From the NCBI GenBank assembly GCA_035552155.1, contig DASZLX010000051.1, positions 1 through 64,000 of the forward strand: a stretch of 64,000 nt of DNA, read 5' to 3'. This DNA is from DASXHY01 sp035552155 (GTDB lineage Bacteria; Verrucomicrobiota; Verrucomicrobiia; Limisphaerales; DASXHY01). The notes beneath the pieces are model-generated. The model ran no database searches. It was not told the DNA's origin and saw only the letters and a program-made list of their open reading frames with translations. Position numbers and translations under genes: made by a program. Shown one piece after another: positions 28,501-37,400 of this stretch (positions are counted from its first letter, which is position 1; each line of letters begins with the position of its first letter).

Positions 28501-29260
28501 GCCGACAGGCCAGCGCACCCGTGCCTTTGTCGCGTTTGATCCGCCTCCGCCCTCGACCCGTTTGGGTTTGCGTTGGTTCGCCGAGCCGCGGGCGCTGCGA
28601 CCGGCGCTGCTGGCTTCACCCGGGCGCCGGGCCACATGGCTCCGTTGCATGGCCCCGCCGGGACTGAGGGGATTACAGTTCGTCTCGCGCGGCCCGGCCC
28701 GTGTGTGGGTCTGCGGCCAGGAACTCGGGGTTCAGGAAATGGAAAGTTTCCCCGATGGCAGCAAACGCTGTCGCGCGGTGACGAAGGAAACCTATGGGGG
28801 ACCGGTGCCGGTGGCGTGGCGAATCGAGGCCCCGCTCGAGTACCGGGCGGGCGATGTGCTCCTCGAGCCCGTACGATTTGAGTGTGGCGCCGGACGATTG
28901 CCCATGGGTGATTGGTGCGCGCACGGCCTGCCTGTTTATTCGGGCATCGGCGAATATCATCGAAGCTTCGATTTTAACGAATGGCCTCGCGACGGACGGA
29001 TAGTACTCGATGTTGGCGACATCTCAGCCTCGGCGGAGGTGCGGGTGAACGGTATCCTGGCGGGAGTTTTGTGTGCGCCACCCTGGCGGGTGGATGTGAC
29101 CGACTTCGTTCAGTTGGGCAAAAACGACCTGAAAATTCAAGTCGCGAACACGCTCGCCAATCACTACAGTGTCGGCATCCCGACCCCATACGCTTTTCCT
29201 CATCAAACGCGCTCGGGCCTGTTCGGCCCGGTGCGCTTGTTACACGAGCATTCCGGATGA
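25589..29260 (+). CDS. GH106-type alpha-L-rhamnosidase, apparently without signal peptide
   Basis: 1,223 residues from ATG 25589. The frame extends back to ATG 25517, but that codon is within operator E. The GH106 pattern is clear: PVPFYWWTGEPLNRERIAWQL, KGICQVVISYPHG, KVFFQDELSFG, and RVWVEAFHSSGWGTTPAEV with Glu403 a candidate catalytic residue. The C-terminal third holds beta-sandwich domains resembling galactose-binding folds (SAEVRVNGILAGVLCAPPWRVDV). Family members cleave alpha-L-rhamnosides, for example in rhamnogalacturonans. No hydrophobic leader is seen (MLLGSENSAARDG), so it may act in the cytoplasm on imported oligosaccharides. The symporter gene follows after 28 bp. Confidence 0.83.
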   Translation: MLLGSENSAARDGVIKQIFPPPEVASPGATAQNLPATALLEGFRSPPAAFRPVPFYWWTGEPLNRERIAWQLDRLKEKGICQVVISYPHGADGTTDLGTPPLFSNEWWDLFRWFLSQCRERGMTAGFQDYTLLEPAFREIGARTPGMRGGQMSCVWTRASGPTPVVLRAESASPAVAAWAYPVVRGIPQPADAMDLMPLIQNGGLVWSAPPGSWLVAFVFVRPAAFDPMHPESGNLAIESFYAPFERECPGEVGRTLKVFFQDELSFGASMPFWSEHLRAAFQSHQGYDLWPFLPALWLDLGPDTTKARLDYADVVTGELERCYFQPVFQWHEQRGTLYGHDNFGRGDMRLGRECYGDYFRAMRWYSAPGCDDPRSNGERAFKGLKVNSSIAHLYHRPRVWVEAFHSSGWGTTPAEVVAAMNEDFAYGATVVNLHGLYYATCGGWWEWAPPDFHFRQPYWEHCGPLNDYFTRLSWLLSQGVHRCDVAILYPSAALEAEASTESSRVMHAHVGHAAIKDTAVVSADPERVAFGLGRYIFERACDFDFIDFQSLARATVTNGELRVSNEAYRVLILPAMASIRLSTLEAARDFVLGGGLVIACGCLPTASECAAAGDPRFDALLAEIFGSRPHPSGGRGFLVPKDFGEVLHLINEFIPRGVTAAAGPLQVLHRRVETQDVFYVFNPARSTQTTEVNFRATGIVEQWDAWTGAVTPLSPVAVSEGVSTLRLTLKAREARVIVFRQQKPPEVVLRPPGEAAVELQRFEGLWNFTLRPTLDNRFGDFRLPATDGFLAPEASRFKWAEETAPGMRWHELGFDDSLWPETTYSFGPRFEVIGPLPPGAPCEGTWRPYAFSLRWGIERDPFLTDWFSGPHGLKNKVPDEFLDFHCDRPGSEWHLRSSVAVEADREATMLVGARCAYQAWVNGRLVMEQTNSLPPGRHAPWNIPHYECVPGEAIVTLHEGVNHLRLKLIQPTGQRTRAFVAFDPPPPSTRLGLRWFAEPRALRPALLASPGRRATWLRCMAPPGLRGLQFVSRGPARVWVCGQELGVQEMESFPDGSKRCRAVTKETYGGPVPVAWRIEAPLEYRAGDVLLEPVRFECGAGRLPMGDWCAHGLPVYSGIGEYHRSFDFNEWPRDGRIVLDVGDISASAEVRVNGILAGVLCAPPWRVDVTDFVQLGKNDLKIQVANTLANHYSVGIPTPYAFPHQTRSGLFGPVRLLHEHSG

Positions 29261-29288
29261 GCGAACCTCCGGAAGTCGAAAGTCTTCG

Positions 29289-30806
29289 ATGAACAATCCG
29301 TCACCCGCTCCCAACGTATCGCTCCTCAAAATGGTCGGTTACGGTTTGGGAGAATGCGCCAATTCGCTCGTCATGAACGGATTTTTCGGGTTCGCGATGT
29401 TGTATTACACCGAGGCGCTCAAGCTCAGCCCGTCACTGGCTGGAATAGCCATGTCGGTGTCGGTCTTTTGGGAAGCCATCACCGAGCCGGTGATGGGGCA
29501 TTTCAGCGACCGCACTCGCAGCCGTTTTGGCCGCCGGCATCCGTGGATGCTGCTGGGGGGAATGCTGATGGCGGCGTGCTTCTATTTCATCTGGGCCGTG
29601 CCCGCTCCGCTGCGAGGGCATGCGATGCCGTTGTTTTGGTATCTGGTGACGATGAATCTGTTGCTGCGCACCGGACTGACGATGTTTTTCATTCCCTACG
29701 TCGCGTTGGGATTTGAAATGGTGGGCGACTACGAAGGGCGTTCGAAGATCCAGGCAGTCCGACAGGTGCTGAACATGGCCGCGAATTTCGCCGGGCCGGC
29801 GCTGGCGTGGAGCATTTTCTTCCGTGACACCGCGGCGCAGGACGGCACAAAAGTTCTCGGCACCAGCGTGCCGCAAAATTTCATCAATATGGGCGCTGCC
29901 TTCTCGCTGGCCACGGTGGTGTTTGTATTGCTGGTATTGTGGCTGACGCGCAACTGGATTGAGAACACGGGTGCCCAGGCTCGGCACAATGATTCGGCGA
30001 AGGGTCAGAATTTCTGGCGGGACATGAAAAACATCGTCCTCGACCCGAATCCGCGTTGGGTATTCATATTCATTTTCTTCGTGTGTGTCGGCATGGTCCT
30101 GGTCAGCGCATTGCAGATGTATGTTTATGTCTATTTCATGAAATTTGAGCCGTATCAAAAATCCATCGCGCATGGTTCGACGATGATTGGCATGGCGGTG
30201 GGTGCGGCGATTTCTCCATGGCTGGCCAGGCGGTTGGATAAAAAAGGTGCGGTGCTATTGGGCGGCATCCTGAGCGTCGCCTGCAATGGCATTCTCGCCG
30301 CAAGTTTCCTCACGGGGTGGGTGCCGGTTGGCACCCAAACGGCGCTCTGGCTTTTCGTGGTATTTCACGCCAGCTATTGGCTCGGAAACGGCATCATGTT
30401 GCCCGTCGCCACCGCGATGATCGCGGATGTGGCGGAACTGCATCGCGCCCGCACCGGAGTGAACAAGGACGGCGGCTATTCGGCGGTGTTCAGTCTGGCA
30501 ATGCGACTGGCAATTTCCTTCAGCTTGATCGTCGCCGGTTGGACGCTGACCGGCATCGGCTTTGTCGAGGATGCCGCGCATACGACTCAAACGGCCGCAG
30601 TCATTTGGCGACTGGGCGCGGCGACACTTATCGCCGGCCCTTTGATGTATATCGGTTCGTTGATGGCAATCAGCCGTTATCCGCTCACGCGTGAAATCAT
30701 CCGCAACCTGACGAACAAATATGCCGCCGGCGTCGAACAGACCAATGAATCGACTGGCAACAAAACTCCCGAGACTCGCCTTTTGGGCAATGAGTTCAAC
30801 GCGTAA
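29289..30806 (+). CDS. MFS transporter of the GPH (sugar:cation symporter) family
   Basis: 505 residues from ATG 29289; the open frame begins earlier, inside the rhamnosidase gene, but this ATG precedes MVGYGLGECANSLVMNGFFG, the usual GPH opening. About 12 membrane helices are evident. The conserved loop DRTRSRFGRRHPW after helix 2 is the GPH signature (MelB, XylP, GusB type). A second cytoplasmic loop with SPWLARRLDKKGA is also typical. It lies 28 bp after the rhamnosidase gene and probably imports the oligosaccharide or glycoside that enzyme cleaves. The C-terminus ends in a hydrophilic tail. Confidence 0.87.
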   Translation: MNNPSPAPNVSLLKMVGYGLGECANSLVMNGFFGFAMLYYTEALKLSPSLAGIAMSVSVFWEAITEPVMGHFSDRTRSRFGRRHPWMLLGGMLMAACFYFIWAVPAPLRGHAMPLFWYLVTMNLLLRTGLTMFFIPYVALGFEMVGDYEGRSKIQAVRQVLNMAANFAGPALAWSIFFRDTAAQDGTKVLGTSVPQNFINMGAAFSLATVVFVLLVLWLTRNWIENTGAQARHNDSAKGQNFWRDMKNIVLDPNPRWVFIFIFFVCVGMVLVSALQMYVYVYFMKFEPYQKSIAHGSTMIGMAVGAAISPWLARRLDKKGAVLLGGILSVACNGILAASFLTGWVPVGTQTALWLFVVFHASYWLGNGIMLPVATAMIADVAELHRARTGVNKDGGYSAVFSLAMRLAISFSLIVAGWTLTGIGFVEDAAHTTQTAAVIWRLGAATLIAGPLMYIGSLMAISRYPLTREIIRNLTNKYAAGVEQTNESTGNKTPETRLLGNEFNA

Positions 30807-31198
30807 GGAACCCTCTGGGGACATCTGAAATAACCCGGATAGCATCTCCGTTCCGACCTGATTATTAAGCGCGCCTGTGCCACGGCTTTGACTTATTTCG
30901 ACTTGCAGCCGTTGGTGCCCGCCAATTCACGCCGGTACGGTAAGCCGTTCATGAGGTGTTTTGGCCGCTGAATCGATTTTGAAAGCGGAATGGATTCTAT
31001 GGATGAATCTGGATCTACAGTTTTCGGCAAAAGGGCATTCTAATCCCCCACAGGGGACTTTCTGGAAAAAAAGTTCTCGTGGGATGTTAGGAATCCGGGT
31101 TACGAGATGTTTTGCAAATTGGATAGGCGAGAGCAAAATGTTGAAAGCGACCGGCAATGTCAGTCAATGCGAATAGTATATCCAAATGGAAATCTTAA
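30807..31198. other. 392-bp intergenic region, no gene recognised
   Basis: I see no supported gene, no copy of the 21-bp tandem operator and no strong terminator. A 71-codon frame at 30961-31176 lacks a convincing start and similarity. The promoter of the next gene must lie here but cannot be placed with confidence. Confidence 0.5.
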
Positions 31199-33313
31199 AT
31201 GAGATCGCCTTTATCATCCCTTTTCGGACTCGCAATAATCCTGGCTTTTTTGTCCCCTCCGATCCTGGCGCAGGTGCCGACGGGCGTGCCGTCACTGGAT
31301 GAGATGGCGGGCGACTGGCTGCCGATGAAGGACGTGGCGAACCCGCCGGACGTCAATAATTTTCACGACATGCTCCTGGTCGACCGTGACCTCGTTTCCT
31401 TTTTTTGCAATCCCGGAGACTGGCTCTGGAACGGCAAACCACGTTTTGGTTATCCGCCAGTCACCCTGACGATTGCAGGCAAGGAATATCCGGCGACGGA
31501 GTGCCGCTGGTATCCTTATCGCGCCCTGCGCCGCAATCCCGATTGCGCCGGACTGGCCGTCGAAACGGACACGCGGATGATTAACGAGCAACACGCCGTT
31601 CTGATCCGCGTGCAGGTCGCCAATCCGCTGGCGACGAAAACCAATGTGGGACTTACGCTGTCCGTTTCAGGCTGGTTGCAGGCTGACGGAATTTCCGCTT
31701 TCAATACGAACCAACGTCCGGGTTTCGTGACCGTCATCCGTCCCGCGACGAAACCGCACGCAACCACGAATGAGAACGGAATGGTTCGTTGGTACTGGCA
31801 CTTGCCTTTAGCGGCGGAAGGCACGAATGAGATTGAGTTCGTCGCGGGCGACGGGGAGGCAGCTGAGGCGTCGAAAGTCCGGGCGGATGTGAGGCGCTGG
31901 ACGTCTGGGTTTGCAGAAGAATTCGACGGTTTCAAACGATGTTGGGAGCAGCGCTGGGCCGATGCATTTACGTCCGGCAATCACCATTTCTCCGGGAGCC
32001 TGCCGGTATTGGTCACGGACAACGCCGCGCTAAAGCGAAACTATTACATGGGTATTCTCACCCTGCTGGAATTGGAGCGCACCCAGTTTCCGGTGCATCC
32101 GCGCTCTTTTATTACTAGCGGCGAGCGGGCGCCCGGCACCCAGTTTTATTGGGACGCTTCGATGCAGAGCACCGTCTGGGCGCTGCTTGAACCCGCCGGC
32201 ATGAAGGCCACACTGCGCCGCTGGTTGGTGCAAAACCCGCGCTCCGGTTCTTTCATTTATCTTACGCAAACCAATGGTTTCGATACGAAGGTTTACGACC
32301 GCATCACCGGTTACGCGTTCAATGCCTGCACGATTTTCAAAACGGCGCTGGTTTATCTTCGCGTTACCGGCGATTTGGCTTTTCTCGATGAAAAATTGGA
32401 GGACGGTGAAACCGTGCTTAAGCGCATGGACCAATTGGCAACGGATTGGAAAACGCTCGTTCGCACCGGCAGTCCGCTGGCGGATTACGGAGAAAACCGG
32501 AACCTGCTCGAATGCGCACCGGCCTACATCGGCCGTGTCGCTTCCTGCAACGCGCAAGACGTCTGGATGATGCGCCAGGATGCCGCCCTTCAAGAGCTGA
32601 AAGGCAACGCCGCCGGCGCCCGTAAACTGCGCGACGACGCGGAGAAACTTTTGCCCGCCATACTGTCGCTTTACAAGCGCGGCGATGGCGTCTGGTATGG
32701 CTTGCACAATGACGGCAAGCGTGTCGAACTGCGGCATTGCGTGGATTATATATATGTTGGCGACGCGCTCGCAGGAGACCTGGCCCCGGATGTTCGACGC
32801 GAAATGACGGATTTTGTGAAGCGCGAACTGCTCACCCGGGATTGGATGCGCGCCATGAGCCTGAGGGACCCCGCTGCCGCCATTTCCGATCGCCCTGACC
32901 ACGGACCGATGGGCGCGTATGATGGCTGGCCCGCTTTGACCGTCGGCACAATGTGGCGGCTCGGGTTCCCGACGGATGCGTTTGATTTTTATGGTCGCAC
33001 GGCGGAGGTGACCAGGGAAGGACCGTTCGCCCAGGCGCGCGAATTTTATGGCCCCGGGCGCGACCAATTTGACGCGCCGATACGAATCGCCGAGCGTGAA
33101 GGCTGCATGAAGGAATGCATCAGTGGCGCGGCGTTTGCGGATGTCGTGGTGAACACGTTTTTCGGCTTCACGCCATCATTGGATGGGAAAAATCTTTTGG
33201 CAGACCCGCAGACGCCACGTCCGTTTTCCGGGGAATTGCTGAACGTGTCCGCGCGGGGCGGAAAATTCACCATCCGCGCGGGGAAGGCAGGTGTTGCTTG
33301 CGTCAAAAAATAA
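31199..33313 (+). CDS. Secreted (alpha/alpha)6-barrel glycosidase-like protein, family unassigned
   Basis: 704 residues with signal peptide MRSPLSSLFGLAIILAFLSPPILA. After a beta-rich N-terminal domain (about 25-240), residues about 265-640 have the alternating helix pattern and motifs of six-hairpin glycosidases: RNYYMGILTLLELERTQFP, GTQFYWDASMQSTVWALLEP, LADYGENRNLLECAP, and DRPDHGPMGAYDGWPALTVGTMWRLG. FYWDASM is reminiscent of the catalytic WD motif of trehalase, GH63 and GH78-like enzymes, with acidic candidates there and in DYGENRN. Family and substrate are not clear. It ends 111 bp before an AraC gene on the same strand, suggesting a local regulator-enzyme pair. Confidence 0.65.
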   Translation: MRSPLSSLFGLAIILAFLSPPILAQVPTGVPSLDEMAGDWLPMKDVANPPDVNNFHDMLLVDRDLVSFFCNPGDWLWNGKPRFGYPPVTLTIAGKEYPATECRWYPYRALRRNPDCAGLAVETDTRMINEQHAVLIRVQVANPLATKTNVGLTLSVSGWLQADGISAFNTNQRPGFVTVIRPATKPHATTNENGMVRWYWHLPLAAEGTNEIEFVAGDGEAAEASKVRADVRRWTSGFAEEFDGFKRCWEQRWADAFTSGNHHFSGSLPVLVTDNAALKRNYYMGILTLLELERTQFPVHPRSFITSGERAPGTQFYWDASMQSTVWALLEPAGMKATLRRWLVQNPRSGSFIYLTQTNGFDTKVYDRITGYAFNACTIFKTALVYLRVTGDLAFLDEKLEDGETVLKRMDQLATDWKTLVRTGSPLADYGENRNLLECAPAYIGRVASCNAQDVWMMRQDAALQELKGNAAGARKLRDDAEKLLPAILSLYKRGDGVWYGLHNDGKRVELRHCVDYIYVGDALAGDLAPDVRREMTDFVKRELLTRDWMRAMSLRDPAAAISDRPDHGPMGAYDGWPALTVGTMWRLGFPTDAFDFYGRTAEVTREGPFAQAREFYGPGRDQFDAPIRIAEREGCMKECISGAAFADVVVNTFFGFTPSLDGKNLLADPQTPRPFSGELLNVSARGGKFTIRAGKAGVACVKK

Positions 33314-33424
33314 ACTGCGAGTTTCGTTTCCCGAGTTGAAAGGTACCAATGGCATTCTCATCGCCAGTTCGGCAAAGTAGAGTGAGTCGAAACGTAACCC
33401 TGGTCGGAAGAGATTTATAAAGAC

Positions 33425-34324
33425 ATGGAACGGCCAACGAGAAGGCGGGATAAGCCGGAAGGCTTTGCGGGCGAGCGTCTGGTTGTGGTGCCGCGCCCGG
33501 TGGTCTCCGTCGCGTTGCGGCAACCGCTGCTGAAACACCTGCTTCCGACGGATGCGGGATTTTATCCCAAAGCGCAGGGCCATAAGTGCACGCGGGAAAA
33601 GGGTTGTCCGGAAGCGGTTTTCATTTATTGCGCGCGCGGCAGTGGGTGGTGCGAAATGGCCGGACGCCGGCACGATGTTGCCGAGGACCAACTGTTGGTG
33701 ATCCCGCCCTCCACGCCGCATGTTTACGGCGCGGCCAAAAAGGCGCCGTGGACGATCCATTGGTTTCATGCCGTGGGCGAGAATGTTCCTTTTTACCTGG
33801 AAAAACTGGAAGTGACTGAGCGGAAACCCGTGGTTCGGCTGGGGGGAGACGTTCAATTGTTTTCGCTTTTTGAAGACGTGCTCGAAGGGCTGGAACACGG
33901 TTCGACACTGACGCATTTAACTTACGCCGCACATTCGTTGTCCCATTTAATGGGAGTAATCCTGCGGCACAAGGACGAGTTTTGGCGTGGGGAATCCGAT
34001 GTGAAGGAACGCGTCGGAAAGAGCATTGAATTCATGAAGGAACACCTGCGGGAACCTCTGCGCATTGCCACGCTCGCAGCGGTGGTAAATCTATCCCGTT
34101 CGCATTACACGGAAATTTTTCACCGCGTGACCGGTTATGCGCCGCTGATGTACTTGAATCACTTGCGGATGCAGCGCGCGGTGCAGTTGCTTAACGGCTC
34201 CAATTTGTCCATCAAGGTTATCAGTGAGCAGCTGGGGTTTTCCGACCAGTTTTATTTTTCCCGCGCCTTCGCAAAACTTCACGGGCACTCGCCCTCCGAG
34301 CATCGGAAGCGTTACAACATGTAG
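33425..34324 (+). CDS. AraC-family transcriptional regulator
   Basis: 299 residues from ATG 33425. The N-terminus has the AraC cupin domain (VFIYCARGSGWCEMAGRRHD, LLVIPPSTPHVYGA). Residues about 197-296 contain the double helix-turn-helix: LRIATLAAVVNLSRSHYTEIF and IKVISEQLGFSDQFYFSRAF, with the usual GHSPSEHRKRY end. It lies between the six-hairpin enzyme and the second beta-strand protein. A variant operator with two GTCCAT copies 21 bp apart occurs 61 bp after its stop, so it may control the downstream beta-strand/pseudopilin pair. It is clearly different from the AraC protein at 24559 and may have a different ligand. Confidence 0.9.
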   Translation: MERPTRRRDKPEGFAGERLVVVPRPVVSVALRQPLLKHLLPTDAGFYPKAQGHKCTREKGCPEAVFIYCARGSGWCEMAGRRHDVAEDQLLVIPPSTPHVYGAAKKAPWTIHWFHAVGENVPFYLEKLEVTERKPVVRLGGDVQLFSLFEDVLEGLEHGSTLTHLTYAAHSLSHLMGVILRHKDEFWRGESDVKERVGKSIEFMKEHLREPLRIATLAAVVNLSRSHYTEIFHRVTGYAPLMYLNHLRMQRAVQLLNGSNLSIKVISEQLGFSDQFYFSRAFAKLHGHSPSEHRKRYNM

Positions 34325-34385
34325 CAAAAATCGCCAGCCGCGGGAAAAACCGGGTAGCTGATCATTTTTAAAACACCGGACAATT

Positions 34386-34412
34386 GTCCATGCTCTCCGT
34401 TTAGTTGTCCAT
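34386..34412 (+). promoter_or_regulatory. Variant operator F: two GTCCAT half-sites 21 bp apart
   Basis: GTCCAT occurs at 34386-34391 and 34407-34412. The first copy is also the right arm of a 12-bp palindrome, GGACAATTGTCC (34378-34389). The A-rich box and the TAnnnT -10 of sites A-E are missing or weak, so this may be bound by a different AraC protein. It is 69 bp before the start of the next gene. Confidence 0.55.
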
Positions 34413-34480
34413 TCCAGTTTAGCACCTCCTGCGGCAGGATGATTGGCGTTCACCAAAAATTCCGAATTCAAAACACACCC

Positions 34481-37400
34481 ATGAAACTCCTGACGCCAGT
34501 GACGCCTCGTCGTCTCGGACTGCTGCTCGCTTCGACTCTTTTGGTTTTAGCCGCTTCTCCTGCAAAGGCGGGCTACGATTTCTGGGCCGGGTCGCCGGAC
34601 GTCGGTGCGACCACCAATTGGACTGACGGCGCCAATTGGACGGACACGGTTCAAACTTATTATAACGAGGTGGAATTCCTGGGCGCGGGCGCCAGCCCGA
34701 ACACCAGCACGGCGGTGAACAACGTACTCGACGGTACCAGCGGAGTTTCCCAGATGCCGATTTGGGAACTCGATTATGCCCCGACGAATCTCAACTATAC
34801 GACGTTGATAAATCCCGGCGTCACGCTGACGCTCGGCGCGGGACGCGGCTGGCTGGTCGTCGGCGCAGATCAATTGACCACGGCCAGTCCGGCTCCGGCC
34901 AATGCGGTTGAGACCATTACCATCACAGGCGCGGGCGCTGCGTTGTCCATGGCCGGTAATCTGTATGTGAATCAGGGTTCTTCCACGCCGGGTGATTCTC
35001 ACAATGTCACTCTCGATTTGTCCGGTCTTGATAATTTCACGGACGGCGGGTCGGAAATTTTGGTTGCCAGCGGTGGCGCGCCGCGCACGCACGGCACGCT
35101 ATATCTGGCCAGAACAAATCGGATCGCGCTGGGGGATGATTTTCTCATTTGTAATCAATCGTTCAGCAACTCGGTCTCGTGCGCGGTGTATCTTGGCCAG
35201 GCCAATTCGATTTTGACGGGCAGCGGCAATCTGACGATCGGCGGTTTCGGCACCACGACTGCGGGCGCCTGGATGAAATTCAATCCCGCATTCGTCGGTG
35301 GCCCGAATGTGCCAACCGCCTCCATCGGGGGGACGGCCAGTGACGGGCGTGTTATTAATTTCTGGATTGGCAATGCCAATGGTGGACCGCAGGTTGCGGG
35401 CGCTGCGCTCTGCGATTTGACGGGTGGCAGCGTGTCAGTGCTGGCGCGAACCATGCAGTTGGGACAGGCGGGGAACTCCGGTGCAAACGCGCAGGGTGTG
35501 CTCACCTTTGATGACGGCGTGGTGGACGTAAATAATGCCACCATCGGTAATCAGGAAGTTAGCGGCGGCGGCATGGGGGTTGGCGTGGTTAATCTTAATT
35601 CCAACAGCGTCGCGGGTATGAACGCGACGTTGCGGGTGAACAATACGCTCACTTTGGCGGCTGTCACCGGCAGCATGACACCTGGCACGGCGGGTTCCAT
35701 TTATCTTACCGGCGGTGCGCTTTCTGCAGCCAACATTGTGAACGGTGGCGGCGCGACGACGATTGCCTCGACCAACGGAACAATTTCGATCACGGGAGTA
35801 GCTGGAAGTCCGGCGGCACCGATCGGTGCGTTGACTCTGGTTAATTCAACGCTCAATTTCGCGGCCGGTCCCAGCACGACTAATGTTTTCGCCGGAACTT
35901 TTACGACGGGTGGCACGACCAATGTGATCAACATCGCTTCGGTTCTTCCGTCGCCCGCTTATCCGGTCACGATTCACCTGGTGAAATACACGGGGAGCAT
36001 CGGCGGCGCCGGTTACAATTTTGGGCTGGGCAGTCTGCCGTTGTTGACGAGCGGCCATCTTTCCAATAATTCCGCCAACAACTCGATTGATTTGGTTTTG
36101 ACCGCCGGGCCGCTTACTGACACGTGGACCGGTTTGCACAGTGGCGATTGGGATACGACCACCGCGAATTGGAGCGCCGGTGGGCCGGTTACTTATTCTG
36201 ACGGAGCGTTTGTGCAATTTCTGGATGGATCCAGTGCGAGCACAGTCAACCTGACGACTGCGTTGGCGCCGGGCGGAATCACGGTCAGCAACACCGCGCT
36301 TAATTATACTTTTGACGGCATCGGGAAAATCGGCGGCGGCATCAGCTTGAATAAACTGGGAACCGGCACGCTCATTTTGGACAATAGCGGTATCAATGAT
36401 TTCACGGGCGGTGTTAATATCGGAAACGGAACGCTGCAGATTGGCAATGGCGACACTTCCGGCAATTTACCAACTGGGGGAGTGAATGATAACGGCACTC
36501 TCGCTTACGACCGCGCTGATGATATTGCCCTGAATAACGCCATTTCCGGCACGGGTGGATTTAGCCAGGAGGGTTCCGGCACTACGCTGACTCTCAGTGG
36601 AGGCAACACGTTCAGCGGGCAGGTGTTGGTGACCAATGGAAGCACGTTGAAGCTCGCCAGCAGCACGGCGCTAGGTTTGGGTGGCGCGGCGATTGTGGCC
36701 GACGGATCCACGCTGGATGTGAATGGATATACGGCCACCAAGACGCTCATTGTGGCGGGTGCCGGCGTCAACGGGAACGGCGCGCTGACTTCCAGTGGAA
36801 CGATCTATGACAATCCCGGTCCGGGAGCGGCCACGAATATTGTTCTTTCGGGTGACACCACTTTCACGTTCCCAACGCGCTGGGATCTTGGCTCGGCCTC
36901 GGGTGGCAGCGTCCTGACCACTGACGGGCACGGATACAATCTTACGTTGAACAGCAGTTCCGGTTATTTCGAGTGGAACAATCTTTCGGTGCAATCACCG
37001 CTGTCGAATATCGTGATCACAGCGGGCAATCTTGGTGTCGTCGGTGCGACGACTTTCGGTGATCCGAATGGCACGTTGGTGTTGTCGCCGAACGCCGGAG
37101 TGACTTTTTACGGGCCGAATGTGTTTCTCAACAAACAAGTGGATTTCCAGAACGGCGCGAGTATCGCTGTCGGTTCCGGAAATAACTTGATGAACGGCGC
37201 CATGACTCTGGAGGCGGGTTTCTGCACGTTCAATATCGGAGGCGGCCAGTCGTTGACGCTGAGCAATGTCCTCAGCGGCTCGGGAGCATTCTACCAAACG
37301 GGCGGCAACGGAACGGCCACTTTGTGGGGCAATAGTCCTCTCTTTACCGGTGGCGTCCTGCTGTTCAACGGACAAATGAATCTTAACGGATTGATCGGAA

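Noticed and set aside
30961..31176. Small open frame of 71 codons between the symporter and the six-hairpin enzyme
   Set aside because: It starts with TTG, lacks a ribosome-binding site and shows no recognisable features; kept as intergenic.
33314..33424. Possible further copy of the tandem operator before the second AraC gene
   Set aside because: CCA-containing half-sites are present but 18 bp apart instead of 21, and the A-rich box is missing.
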